Assembly: GCF_029338195.1 (NCBI RefSeq)
Contig: NZ_CP119779.1
Location: forward strand, 62,001 to 126,000
Reading direction: 5' to 3'
DNA length: 64,000 bases
From: Haloarcula litorea
GTDB lineage: Archaea; Halobacteriota; Halobacteria; Halobacteriales; Haloarculaceae
Under the pieces are notes generated by a model. The model saw only the letters and a list, made by a program, of their open reading frames with translations. It did no database searches and was not told the origin of the DNA. This document shows positions 44,040 to 53,505 of the stretch, in pieces. The translations under genes and the position numbers were made by a program. Position 1 is the stretch's first letter. The number at the start of each line of letters is the position of its first letter.

Positions 44040-44497
44040 CAGACCGTCGTCCGGTCCGGTTTCGAGGCGAGTGTCGCCAGGTCGAGCGTCTTCCGGGCAC
44101 CGCTCGCGGTCCGGAGCCGGAGCGTCGTCCCGTCGAGGACGAGTTCGTCGACGTCGAGCGTGGTCTCGGCGGTCCAGCCCTTCAGCCGGACCAGCCCCGC
44201 CTCGTCGATCTCGAGGAAGGTCCGCGGGCGCTCCTCGGCCCCCATCGTCCACGACTCCCCGCCCAGCGAGATCTCCTGGCCGCCGGCCTCCCCCCACCGG
44301 AACACGCAGACCCGTTGGACGCGCGGTTCGTCGCCGCGCTCGTGGTCGACCCGCTCCCACTCCTCGTAGTCGACGCCGAAGTGGGCCGCCCAGAGCTCCA
44401 GGTACTCGAAGTCGAACTTCTTCTTGCCGCCGTCGCCGCGACCGCTCCGCCAGACGACGTGTGCGTCCGACGGCTTGGAGTCGAAGAACCCACCCAC
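44039..44497 (-). CDS. Hypothetical protein
   Basis: 152 residues from GTG 44497; TTG 44557 is an alternative, giving 172. It contains KFDFEYLELWAAHFGVDYEEWERVDHERG, RVQRVCVFRWGEAGGQEISLGG and, at the C-terminus, a beta-rich end (LDVDELVLDGTTLRLRTAS). Nothing recognised. The stop overlaps the right arm of the 82-bp inverted repeat by one base. A TATA-like TTTCTATATGC near 44610 gives a leader of some tens of bases. Confidence 0.6.
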   Translation of the reverse strand: MGGFFDSKPSDAHVVWRSGRGDGGKKKFDFEYLELWAAHFGVDYEEWERVDHERGDEPRVQRVCVFRWGEAGGQEISLGGESWTMGAEERPRTFLEIDEAGLVRLKGWTAETTLDVDELVLDGTTLRLRTASGARKTLDLATLASKPDRTTV

Positions 44498-44696
44498 GTC
44501 AGGACCACCGCCCGTCGGCGTCGGTACCGCGAGTCGCGTCGGGTACGGTCGCCTCAATTCGACCGCCTCGGCCCGTGAGACACATACTCAGTACGAGATC
44601 TGCGACCGCATATAGAAATTTTGGCCACAGTTCAGAACACCGACACGATCGGCCACCCAGCAACCCTTTTCAGTACCCCAGTCGAACGCTCGGTCG

Positions 44697-45983
44697 ATGT
44701 CTCTCGAAGACCATGCCGAGGAACTCGCCTCCGACCTCGGCGTCGACAAAGAGGAGGTCAGACGCGACCTGGAGAACCTCGTGGAGTACTCCGTCCCGAT
44801 GGACGAGGCCAAGCAGAGCCTCCGCCGGAAGTACGGCGACGGCGAGGGCGGTGGCGGCGGTGGCGACGCCCCGTCGAGCAAGGCCATCGCCGACGTCTCG
44901 CCCGAGGACTCGAACGTGACCGTCACCGCCGTCGTCCTCACCGCGGGCCGGCGGTCAATCCAGTACAACGGCGAGGAGCACGTCATCCGCGAGGGTGAGC
45001 TGGCCGACGAGTCCGGCCGCATCTCCTACACGGCGTGGGACGGCTTCGAGACCGACCTCGAACCGGGCCAGACGCTCCAGTTGGGCAACGCCGGCGTCCG
45101 CGAGTGGGACGGCGAGCCCGAGCTGAACCTCGGGGGAAGCACGAACGCGACGGCCGTCGACGAGTCGCTTTCCGTCGACGCCGAGGTCGGCGGCGAGCGG
45201 TCGCTGGCCGACCTCGAACCCGGCGACCGCGGCGTCACCGTCGCGGTCCGGGTCCTCGAGTGCGAGACGAAGACCATCGACGGCCGGAACGGGGAGACGG
45301 AGATCCTCAGCGGCGTGCTGGGCGACGAGAGCGGTCGCCTCCCGTTCACCGACTGGGACCCCCACGACGGGATCGCCACGGACGAGTCCGTCCGCATCGA
45401 GGAGACGTTCGTCCGCGAGTTCCGCGGCGCGCCCTCCGTGAACGTCTCGGAGTTCTCGACGGTGACGACGCTTTCGACGCCCGTCGCCGTCGCCGAGGAC
45501 GCCCCGCGGATGAGCGTCGGCGAGGCAATCGAGAGCGGCGGTCAGTTCGACGTGGAGCTGGCCGGCAACGTCATCGAGATCCGCGACGGCTCCGGGCTCA
45601 TCGAGCGCTGCCCGGAGTGTGGCCGCGTCGTCCAGCAGGGCCAGTGTCGCTCTCACGGTGCCGTCGAGGGCGAGGACGACCTGCGGACGAAGGCCATCCT
45701 CGACGACGGGACCGGCACCGTCACGGCCATCCTCGACGACGACCTCACGGCCGAGATCTACGGCGGCGACCTCGACGACGCCCGCGAGCACGCCCGCGAC
45801 GCGATGGACAAGGAGGTCGTCGCCGACCGGATCGCCGAGCGGGTCGTCGGCCGCGAGTTCGTCGTCCGCGGGTCGCTCTCGATCGACGAGTACGGCGCGA
45901 ACCTCAACGCGACGACGTTCGCGGAGGCCGAGGACGACCCCGCCGAGCGTGCGCGGACGCTGCTCGCGGAGGTGGACGGATGA
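44697..45983 (+). CDS. rpa1: RPA-family single-strand DNA-binding protein
   Basis: 428 residues with about three OB folds: N-terminal helical part (SLEDHAEELASDLGV), a Gly run at 50-57, OB folds starting near 70, 165 and 275, and a zinc-finger CPECGRVVQQGQCRSHG in the third. RPA binds ssDNA in replication and repair. The order rpa, rpa-associated protein, phosphoesterase matches the rpa1-rpap1-rpe operon of Haloferax volcanii, so I name it rpa1; the length fits. The next ATG overlaps the stop (ATGA). Confidence 0.92.
   Translation: MSLEDHAEELASDLGVDKEEVRRDLENLVEYSVPMDEAKQSLRRKYGDGEGGGGGGDAPSSKAIADVSPEDSNVTVTAVVLTAGRRSIQYNGEEHVIREGELADESGRISYTAWDGFETDLEPGQTLQLGNAGVREWDGEPELNLGGSTNATAVDESLSVDAEVGGERSLADLEPGDRGVTVAVRVLECETKTIDGRNGETEILSGVLGDESGRLPFTDWDPHDGIATDESVRIEETFVREFRGAPSVNVSEFSTVTTLSTPVAVAEDAPRMSVGEAIESGGQFDVELAGNVIEIRDGSGLIERCPECGRVVQQGQCRSHGAVEGEDDLRTKAILDDGTGTVTAILDDDLTAEIYGGDLDDAREHARDAMDKEVVADRIAERVVGREFVVRGSLSIDEYGANLNATTFAEAEDDPAERARTLLAEVDG
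45968..45974 (+). promoter_or_regulatory. Shine-Dalgarno of the RPA-associated gene
   Basis: GGAGGTG ends five bases before ATG 45980, inside the rpa1 coding end. It sets the internal start of the second gene in the operon. Confidence 0.65.
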
Positions 45984-47605
45984 GCGAAGCCGACGGCGGG
46001 CCCGGCCGACGCGAGGTCGCCCACCGGCTGTTCGCCGCGGAGTTCGACGACGCGGACTTCTCGTACTCCGAGTCCGACGAGGAGCGAGCGCCGAACTACG
46101 TCGTCACGCCGACCGGCGCGCGGGTGAACCGCCTGTTCGTCGTCGGCGTCCTCACCGAGATCGAACAGGTCAACGAGGAGGTGCTGCGGGCCCGCGTCGT
46201 CGACCCGACCGGCCCGTTCGTGGTCTACGCCGGCCAGTACCAGCCCGACGCGCTGGCGTTCCTCGAGGCCGTCGAGCCGCCGCTGTTCGTCGCGGTGACC
46301 GGCAAGGCCCGAACCTTCGAACCGGAAGACGGCGACCGCGTGTTCACCTCGATCCGGCCAGAGTCCGTCAGCGAGGTCGACGCCGCCACCCGGGATCGCT
46401 GGGTCGTCCAGGCCGCCGAACAGACCGTCGAACGGGTCGCCCGGATGGCCAGCGCGAAACAGTCCGGGCTGACCGGCGACGCGCTCCGGGAGTCGCTGCT
46501 GGACTCGGGGACCGACGAGAGCCTCGCGGCCGGCATCCCGATCGCGCTGGACCACTACGGCACGACCGGTGACTACCTCGACGCGGTCCGCGACCTCGCG
46601 CTCGACGCGACCCGCGTCGTCGCCGGCGACCTCGACGAGGCCGGGACACTGTCGCGCTCCCCCGGCGAGGGCACCGACGACCCGGTGCCGGTGCTGGCGG
46701 CGACCGAACTGGAGACAGACGTCGGAACGCCGGCGACCAGCGCCGACGAGGCCGGCGGTTCGGCGAGCCAGGACGAACGCGTCTCGACGGCCGAGGACGG
46801 GGACGCCGGGACCGAGCCGACGGTCGACGAGTCGGAGTCGCTCGGGACCGCCGACGCGACCCCCGACGAGGGCGAGACGGTCGAGCCGACGGCCGACGAG
46901 CCGACCGTCGAGGACACCGAATCGGCGGCCGTCGACGAGGCCGACGCGGACGCCGTCGGGGCGGGGGACGAGTTCGACTCGGGGACCGCGGCGACCGGGG
47001 GCGACGACCTGGGGGACTTCGACGCCGGCGACGCCCCGGCGGCCGACGAGGACGACGAGGTCGGCGACTTCGACGGGGAGTTCGAACTCGACGAGGACGA
47101 GCGCGAGGAGATCGAGAGCGAGTACGGCACCGACTTCTCGACCGGGACGGAGGTCGAGGACCCGGGCGAGGCCGACATCGACACGCCCGATCCCGACGAC
47201 CTCGCGGAGGCCGAGGAGACCGGCGCTCCGGCGGGTGCGGCCGACGCCGACGGCGCGCCCGAGTCGGCCGGCGCACCCGCGGGCAACGAGTCCGCGCCGC
47301 CGGACGAGACGGCGGCGACGGGTGAGGCCGTCACCGAGACGCCCGAGACCGCGACCGACGAGACGACGCCCGAGGAGACCGAGAGCGGCGACGAACCGGC
47401 CGCCGAGGACGTCGACCTCGAGGACGCCGTGATGGAGACGATGGCGGAGCTCAACGACGGCGACGGTGCCGACCGCGAGGCCGTCCGCGACGCGGTCGTC
47501 GAGCGGTACGGCGCGGACCCCGAGGCCGTCGAGGACGCCATCCAGGACGCGCTGATGGGCGGGCGCTGCTACGAGCCCGAGGACGGCAAGCTGACGCCGA
47601 TCTGA
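45980..47605 (+). CDS. rpap1: RPA-associated protein (COG3390) with long acidic linker
   Basis: 541 residues. N-terminal domain (1-125) is the OB-like RPA-associated region: AHRLFAAEFDDADFSYSE, NRLFVVGVLTEIEQV, YAGQYQPDALAFL. A helical segment (ARMASAKQSGLTGD) and then a 240-residue low-complexity stretch of Asp, Glu, Ala and Thr (about 235-475) follow. The last 65 residues form a winged-helix-like end (ETMAELNDGDGADREAVRDAVV). It works with Rpa1 in ssDNA protection. Start overlaps the rpa1 stop. Confidence 0.88.
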   Translation: MSEADGGPGRREVAHRLFAAEFDDADFSYSESDEERAPNYVVTPTGARVNRLFVVGVLTEIEQVNEEVLRARVVDPTGPFVVYAGQYQPDALAFLEAVEPPLFVAVTGKARTFEPEDGDRVFTSIRPESVSEVDAATRDRWVVQAAEQTVERVARMASAKQSGLTGDALRESLLDSGTDESLAAGIPIALDHYGTTGDYLDAVRDLALDATRVVAGDLDEAGTLSRSPGEGTDDPVPVLAATELETDVGTPATSADEAGGSASQDERVSTAEDGDAGTEPTVDESESLGTADATPDEGETVEPTADEPTVEDTESAAVDEADADAVGAGDEFDSGTAATGGDDLGDFDAGDAPAADEDDEVGDFDGEFELDEDEREEIESEYGTDFSTGTEVEDPGEADIDTPDPDDLAEAEETGAPAGAADADGAPESAGAPAGNESAPPDETAATGEAVTETPETATDETTPEETESGDEPAAEDVDLEDAVMETMAELNDGDGADREAVRDAVVERYGADPEAVEDAIQDALMGGRCYEPEDGKLTPI

Positions 47606-47645
47606 GGCGGGCCGCTTTTCTCCCGCCGTCGCCAACCCGAGGGCG

Positions 47646-48395
47646 ATGCGCGTCGAACCCGTTCCCGACTCGCCGGCCGCCACCGTCGAGACAGACGGCG
47701 AACGGCTGCTGGCGGTGGCGGACTACCACGCCGGCATCGAGGCCGGCCTCCGCTACGAGGGGGTCGAACTCGCCTCCGCCGCCGAGTCCCGCCGGGAGCG
47801 CCTGCTCGCGCTCGTCGACCGGAGCGGGGCCGACCGCGTCGTCGTCCTCGGCGACCTCGGGCACGCCATCGGCGACCCGTTCGACGACGAGCGGGCCGAG
47901 CTGACGGCGCTGTTCGACGCCCTCGCCGTCCCGGTGACGCTGGTGAAGGGGAACCACGACGGCGATCTGGAAGGGGTCCTGTCCGACCTCGCCGCCGACG
48001 TGACGGTGACGCCCGGCCACGGGGTCCGGATCGGCGACGTGGGGTTCGCGCACGGCCACACGTGGCCCGCGCCCGACGTGTTGCGCGCGGACGTGATCTG
48101 TCTGGGCCACGAGCATCCCGTCGTCAGGCTGGAGGACGCCGTCGGTGGCACCCGCAAGGAGCGGGCGTGGCTCCGGGGATCGCTCCGGCGAGAGCCGTTC
48201 GCCGAGCAGTTCGACGAGGTCCCCGACGTGACCGCCGACGCCGTCGTGTTCCCGGCGTTCAACGACCGCTCGGGCGGGACGTGGGTCAACGTCGAGGGCC
48301 AGTCGTTCCTCGCCCCGTTCCTGCCGAACGCGCTCGCCGACGCCGAGGCGTTCCTGCTCGACGGGACCAGACTCGGGCGGTACGACGAGGTGTAG
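47646..48395 (+). CDS. rpe: RPA operon metallophosphoesterase
   Basis: 249 residues. Calcineurin-like metal sites: DYHAG, LGDLGH, KGNHDGD, HGHTW and GHEHPVV. It follows rpap1 by 40 bases, matching the rpe position in Haloferax. It may hydrolyse a nucleic-acid end or a cyclic nucleotide; the substrate is unknown. Confidence 0.9.
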   Translation: MRVEPVPDSPAATVETDGERLLAVADYHAGIEAGLRYEGVELASAAESRRERLLALVDRSGADRVVVLGDLGHAIGDPFDDERAELTALFDALAVPVTLVKGNHDGDLEGVLSDLAADVTVTPGHGVRIGDVGFAHGHTWPAPDVLRADVICLGHEHPVVRLEDAVGGTRKERAWLRGSLRREPFAEQFDEVPDVTADAVVFPAFNDRSGGTWVNVEGQSFLAPFLPNALADAEAFLLDGTRLGRYDEV

Positions 48396-48404
48396 GGACG
48401 GCGG

Positions 48405-48662
48405 TCAGCCGTCGGCCTCGCCGCTCCCGAAGACGTACTCGACGACGGCACCGGCTTCGAGGACGAACGCCGTCCACGCGACGGCCGCGACGACCACCGC
48501 GACGAGGGCTCGTCCCGTGGGTCGGCCCCGGTACGTCCACACGACGAGGACGCCCGACGCGAGGAGCAACAGGACCGCGCCCCCGATCCCGGCGAGCATC
48601 GCGAGCGACTGGGCCTGCTGCCGACGGCTGCCACCGAGGACACCGGCGATGAGTCCGGCCAT
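48405..48662 (-). CDS. Small membrane protein
   Basis: 85 residues from ATG 48662. Two to three hydrophobic helices (about 22-43 and 50-77) and a short charged C-terminus. No recognised motif. It is convergent with rpe and diverges from the prepilin peptidase. Confidence 0.6.
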   Translation of the reverse strand: MAGLIAGVLGGSRRQQAQSLAMLAGIGGAVLLLLASGVLVVWTYRGRPTGRALVAVVVAAVAWTAFVLEAGAVVEYVFGSGEADG

Positions 48663-48768
48663 CACGACTCGGTGGGGCGGCCTCGCACATAAATCGTCGG
48701 CGCGCGCCGACGTGACTGGAGAGGCGAGGACCGGACGTTTTTGTACGAGTACGGCGCTATCGGCTCCC

Positions 48769-49788
48769 GTGCACACGTCCCCGCTGGACCTCGTCCGTCT
48801 GCTCGCCGTCCCCTTCCTCGCGTGGGCCGCCTGGACGGACCTGCGGACCCGCCGCATCCCCAACCGCGTGTGGCGGCCGGTCTTCCTCGTCGCCGGGGCC
48901 TCGCTGGCCGTCGAGCTGTGGGGCCTGCTCGGCCGGGTCGGGACCGTCTCGGCCCGCATCGAACTCGCGGCGATGGCGATCAGCGTCGGCGTGATCGGGC
49001 CGCTGGCGTACCTCTTCTGGGCGTTCGGCGGCTTCGGCGGCGCGGACGCGAAGGCTGTGCTCGCGATGGCGCTGTTCGTCCCCACGTACCCGAGCTACCA
49101 CCTCTTCGGGTATCGACTTCCCCTGCACCCCACCGGCCTGGACAGCTTCGCGTTCACCTTCTTCGTCAACACCGTCGTCGTCGGCGCGGTGTTCCCGCTG
49201 GTCCTCGTGGCCGCCAACCTCGCCCGCGGTCACGTCTCCTGGCTCGCGCTGTTCGGCCGGCGGGTCGACAGCGACAGCGTCGCTCAGCGCCACGGTCGGC
49301 TGCTGGAGACGCCGTCGGGGACGACGCTCTCGGGCCTCGATCTCGACGCCCTCCGGATGTACCTGACCTGGCGCGACGCCACGCTGGCCGAGGTCCGCGA
49401 CGCGCCGGCGCGGTTCCGCGACCCCGACTCGCTGCCGGCGGAGCGCGCGGCCCCGGGCGACGGCCGGGTGGCGACCGACGGCGGCGAGCGGATCGACGAC
49501 GACGAGACGGGGTCGGCGACCCGCGATCCGGACGGGACGGCTGGCGACGGCCCCCCGTCCGGTGCGGACTTCGACGACCCGTGGGCCGCCGAGCGGTTCC
49601 TCGCAGAGATCGACGGGTCGGCCTACGGCACCGATCCCGAGACGCTCCGGGCCGGGCTGGACACGCTGACGGCCCGCGATCGGGTCTGGTACTCGCCGGG
49701 GTTCCCGTACGTCGTGCCGATGCTCGGCGGCCTCCTCTTGGGACTGACCGTCGGCGACCTGCTGACGATCGCCCTGTCGCTGCTCTAG
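48769..49788 (+). CDS. pibD: Prepilin/preflagellin peptidase (A24, PibD-type)
   Basis: 339 residues, GTG start at 48769. Catalytic Asp pair: Asp24 in WTDLRTRRIPN and Asp93 in GGADAKAVLAM. Several membrane helices, with a long soluble acidic loop (about 180-290) before the last helix, typical of haloarchaea. It cleaves the short signal of pilins and archaellins. The TATA-like TTTTTGTAC is about 27 bases upstream. It overlaps the convergent creatininase gene by four bases. Confidence 0.9.
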   Translation: MHTSPLDLVRLLAVPFLAWAAWTDLRTRRIPNRVWRPVFLVAGASLAVELWGLLGRVGTVSARIELAAMAISVGVIGPLAYLFWAFGGFGGADAKAVLAMALFVPTYPSYHLFGYRLPLHPTGLDSFAFTFFVNTVVVGAVFPLVLVAANLARGHVSWLALFGRRVDSDSVAQRHGRLLETPSGTTLSGLDLDALRMYLTWRDATLAEVRDAPARFRDPDSLPAERAAPGDGRVATDGGERIDDDETGSATRDPDGTAGDGPPSGADFDDPWAAERFLAEIDGSAYGTDPETLRAGLDTLTARDRVWYSPGFPYVVPMLGGLLLGLTVGDLLTIALSLL

Positions 49789-50555
49789 ACGTGGTCGGGG
49801 GGCATCAGCGCGTCCCGCGGCTGGTCGTCGAGCCACTCACAGAGCTTGCAGAGCTGGTCCAGGGCGGCCTCGAACAGGTCCTCGCCGACCTCGGCGGAGG
49901 CGTCGGTCTGGTCGCCCAGCACGCCGTTTTCCGTGTTGTCGATGGCGTCGTAGAACGTCCGGGCACCGTGCACCCGGCCGGTCGACTCGTCGAACTCCAG
50001 CAGACCGCCGTCCCGGGCGTCCTCGATGCGGTCCTCGTGGACGAGGTCGCCGGCGAGATACTGGATCAGCGAGGTCTCCTTCGGCCCGCCGTGGGGACCG
50101 GGCGTCTCGAAGACCGCCTCGATGCGGTCGGTGATCGACTCGTCCCACATCCACTCGATGGCGTACATCGTCCCGTCGTCGCGGACTCGCCGGCCGACCT
50201 CCCGGAGGTGCTCGACGTTGCCGCCGTGGGCGTTGACGTAGATCACGCGGTCGATGCCGTGGGACGCGAGGCTGCGGGTGAGGCTCTCGACGTAGTCGCG
50301 AAACGCCGGCGCGTCGACGGACATCGTCCCGTGGAACTGCCGGTGGTGCGGGCTGACGCCGATGTTGACCGTCGGCGTACAGAGGTAGCCGGTCTCCGCG
50401 GCGGCCCGGCGGGCGAACGACTCCGCGATGATGTGGTCGGTCCCCTCGGGGAGGTGGGGGCCGTGCTGTTCGGTCGAGCCCAGCGGCACCAGCGCCAGCG
50501 ACTCCGACTCGAAGTACGATCCGAGGTCGGGCCACGCCTCGTCGGCGAGATACAT
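49785..50555 (-). CDS. Creatininase-family amidohydrolase
   Basis: 256 residues from ATG 50555. Metal ligands EQHGPHLPEGTDHI, NAHGGN and the C-terminal ETSLIQ region. Members include creatininase and the archaeal FAPy deformylase ArfB of F420/riboflavin biosynthesis. The function cannot be fixed without alignment. It converges with pibD and diverges from the Lhr helicase. Confidence 0.88.
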   Translation of the reverse strand: MYLADEAWPDLGSYFESESLALVPLGSTEQHGPHLPEGTDHIIAESFARRAAAETGYLCTPTVNIGVSPHHRQFHGTMSVDAPAFRDYVESLTRSLASHGIDRVIYVNAHGGNVEHLREVGRRVRDDGTMYAIEWMWDESITDRIEAVFETPGPHGGPKETSLIQYLAGDLVHEDRIEDARDGGLLEFDESTGRVHGARTFYDAIDNTENGVLGDQTDASAEVGEDLFEAALDQLCKLCEWLDDQPRDALMPPDHV

Positions 50556-50643
50556 ACCCCCTCTGTGGCCGCCACGCCCTTGAACGTGTACGATAGCGCG
50601 TGCCACGACGCCCTTAACCCGACGTAGTCGCTAGCGGGGAGCG

Positions 50644-53475
50644 ATGACCGGGGCGACCGAGGGGGCCGACGCGTTCACCGCGCTTGGCGACGAGGTCCGG
50701 GCCGCGCTCTCCGAGCGGGGGTTCACGACGCCGACGGAGCCACAGCGGAAGGCCGTCCCGCGGCTGGCCCGCGGCGAGGACTCGCTCGTGGTCGCCCCCA
50801 CCGGCACGGGGAAGACGGAGACGGCGATGCTCCCGGTGCTGGACGCCCTCGTGTCCGAGGGCGACCGGTTCGGCATCGGCGCGCTGTACATCACGCCGCT
50901 GCGTGCGCTGAACCGGGACATGCGCGAACGGCTGGAGTGGTGGGGGCAGACGCTGGACCTGGAGGTGGACGTCCGCCACGGCGACACCACCGACTACCAG
51001 CGCCAGAAGCAGGCCAACGACCCGCCGGACGTGCTCGTGACGACGCCCGAGACGCTCCAGGCGATGCTGACCGGGTCGAAACTGCGGACCGCGCTGGAAG
51101 ACGTCGAGCACGTCGTCGTCGACGAGGTCCACGAGCTCGCCGCCGCCAAGCGCGGGGCGCAGCTGACCGTCGGCCTCGAACGGCTCCGGGAGGTGTCCGG
51201 CTCGTTCCAGCGGATCGGCCTCTCGGCGACGGTCGGCGACCCCGAGGCCGTCGGCCGGTTCCTCACCGGCGGGCGGGGCTGCTCGGTCGTCGAGGTGGAC
51301 ATCGGGAGCCGGCTAGAGGTCGACGTGGTCCGGCCCCAGGTGACCGACCGCGACGAGCGGCTGTCGAGCGAGCTCGTCACCGACGCCGAGACGGCCAGCC
51401 ACGTCCGCTACATCGACGAACTGATCGACGGCCACGACTCGGTCCTGCTGTTCGTCAACACGCGACAGACCGCGGAGGCGCTGGGCTCGCGGTTCAAGGA
51501 GCTGGGGACGGACCTGGGCGTCCACCACGGCTCGCTGTCGAAGGAGGCCCGCATCGACGTCGAGGACCGCTTCAAGGCCGGGGAGCTCGACGCCCTGCTG
51601 TGCACCTCCTCGATGGAGCTGGGCATCGACGTGGGCCACGTCGACCACGTCGTCCAGTACGGCAGCCCGCGGCAGGTGTCGCGGCTGGTCCAGCGCGTGG
51701 GTCGTGCGGGCCACCGCCGGGACCTGGTCTCCTCCGGGACCGTCGTCACGACCCACGCCGACGACACGCTGGAGGCGCTGGCCATCGCCCGGCAGGCCCG
51801 CGACGGCGACGTGGAACCGGCCGAGATCCACGACGGCAGCCTCGACACCGTCGCCAACCAGATCGCCGGCGTCGTGATGGACTTCGGCGAGGTGCCGGCG
51901 ATGGAGGCGTACCACGTCGTCTCGCGTGCCTACCCCTTCCGGGACCTCGACGAGGAGCAGTTCAAGGCCGTCGTCCGCGAGCTGGCGAACAACGACGTCG
52001 TCTGGCTGGACGAGGACCGCGACACCATCGAGAAGCGCCGGGGGACCTGGCAGTACTTCTACCAGAACCTCTCGATGATCCCCGACGAGGCCACCTACGA
52101 GGTCGAGGACGTGGCCTCCGGCGACCAGGTCGGGACCCTGGACGAGCGGTTCGTCGTCAACTTCGCGACGCCCGGCGAGGTGTTCGTCCAGCGCGGCGAG
52201 ATGTGGCGCATCACCCAGATCGACGAGGAGGAGGAGGTCGTCACCGTCTCGCCCATCGAGGACCCCGCCGGCGAGGTCCCCTCCTGGACCGGCCAGGAGA
52301 TCCCGGTCCCGGAGGCCGTCGCACAGGAGGTCGGCGAACTCCGGCGGGTCGCCGGCGGGCAGCTGCGGGACGGCGCGCCGCCGGAGTCGGTCGCGACCCA
52401 CGTCGCCAACCGCTACGACGCCGACCGCGACACGGTGCTGTCGGGGCTCTCGCAACTGGAGGGCCACGAGGCTCCGATCCCCGACGACGGGACCGTCCTC
52501 GTGGAGTTCCACGGCCGGGAAGTCGTCGTCAACGCCTGCTACGGGCACAAGGTCAACGAGACGCTCGGGCGGGTGCTGTCGGCGCTGCTGGGCCAGCGGG
52601 CGGGGTCGTCGGTCGCGATGGAGGTCGACCCCTACCGGATCGAGCTCGAGGTCCCCAGACAGATCACCGCCGGCGACGTGATCGACGTGCTGGAGGACAC
52701 CGACCCCGACCACCTGCCCGCCCTGATCGAGCTGAGCCTGAAGAACGCCGACGCGCTGAAGTTCAAGCTCGCGCAGGTCGCCACGAAGTTCGGCTCGCTC
52801 AAGCGCTGGCGCGGCCGGGGATCGACAGACTTCGGCCGGGACCGCCTGCTCGCGGCGCTGGAGGACACCCCGATGTACGAGGAGGCGCTGCGGGAGGTCC
52901 GCCACGAGGACCTCGCGATCGACGCGACCGCCGCGCTGTTGTCGGCGCTCCAGTCCGGCGAGGTGACCCTGGAGACGGTCGGCCGGCGCACGCCCGTCGG
53001 CCGGGGCGGTCGGTCGTCGGGCCGGGAACTGCTCTCGCCGGAGAACGCCGACGCCAGCGTCATCCAGACCGTCCGCGAGCGCATCCAGAGCGATCGGGTC
53101 ATCCTCGCCTGTCTCCACTGCACCGACTGGGACCGGCGGAAGCAGGTCAAGCGCGTCCGCGACCAGCCCGAGTGCCCGGAGTGTGGGTCGACCCGGGTCG
53201 CGGCGCTGAATCCGTGGGCCGACGAGGTGCTGAAAGCGGTGCGGGCCGACGACAAGGACGACGAGCAGGAGAAGATGACCGAACGGGCCTACCGCTCCGC
53301 GTCGCTGGTCCAGAGCCACGGCAAGCAGGCGGTGATCGCGCTCGCGGCCCGCGGCGTCGGGCCGCACAACGCCGCGCGGATCATCAACCGTCTCCGGGAG
53401 GACGAGGACGAGTTCTACCGGGACATCCTCCGGCAGGAGCGGGAGTACGCGCGGACGCAGTCGTTCTGGGAGTGA
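50644..53475 (+). CDS. Lhr-family ATP-dependent helicase
   Basis: 943 residues. Walker A is APTGTGKT (51-58), DEVH for motif II (VVVDEVHELAAAKRGAQL), SATVGDP for motif III, motif V ELGIDVGHVDHVVQYG and motif VI QRVGRAGHR. A winged helix and the Lhr-core domains follow, and then a C-terminal zinc finger (CLHCTDW, CPECGSTRVAALNPW). Lhr helicases unwind DNA and RNA:DNA hybrids in repair. The archaeal branch aLhr2 fits. Close to the RPA operon. Confidence 0.93.
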   Translation: MTGATEGADAFTALGDEVRAALSERGFTTPTEPQRKAVPRLARGEDSLVVAPTGTGKTETAMLPVLDALVSEGDRFGIGALYITPLRALNRDMRERLEWWGQTLDLEVDVRHGDTTDYQRQKQANDPPDVLVTTPETLQAMLTGSKLRTALEDVEHVVVDEVHELAAAKRGAQLTVGLERLREVSGSFQRIGLSATVGDPEAVGRFLTGGRGCSVVEVDIGSRLEVDVVRPQVTDRDERLSSELVTDAETASHVRYIDELIDGHDSVLLFVNTRQTAEALGSRFKELGTDLGVHHGSLSKEARIDVEDRFKAGELDALLCTSSMELGIDVGHVDHVVQYGSPRQVSRLVQRVGRAGHRRDLVSSGTVVTTHADDTLEALAIARQARDGDVEPAEIHDGSLDTVANQIAGVVMDFGEVPAMEAYHVVSRAYPFRDLDEEQFKAVVRELANNDVVWLDEDRDTIEKRRGTWQYFYQNLSMIPDEATYEVEDVASGDQVGTLDERFVVNFATPGEVFVQRGEMWRITQIDEEEEVVTVSPIEDPAGEVPSWTGQEIPVPEAVAQEVGELRRVAGGQLRDGAPPESVATHVANRYDADRDTVLSGLSQLEGHEAPIPDDGTVLVEFHGREVVVNACYGHKVNETLGRVLSALLGQRAGSSVAMEVDPYRIELEVPRQITAGDVIDVLEDTDPDHLPALIELSLKNADALKFKLAQVATKFGSLKRWRGRGSTDFGRDRLLAALEDTPMYEEALREVRHEDLAIDATAALLSALQSGEVTLETVGRRTPVGRGGRSSGRELLSPENADASVIQTVRERIQSDRVILACLHCTDWDRRKQVKRVRDQPECPECGSTRVAALNPWADEVLKAVRADDKDDEQEKMTERAYRSASLVQSHGKQAVIALAARGVGPHNAARIINRLREDEDEFYRDILRQEREYARTQSFWE

Positions 53476-53505
53476 GCGTCACGGGCGTCGCGGCCGCCGG
53501 CGACC

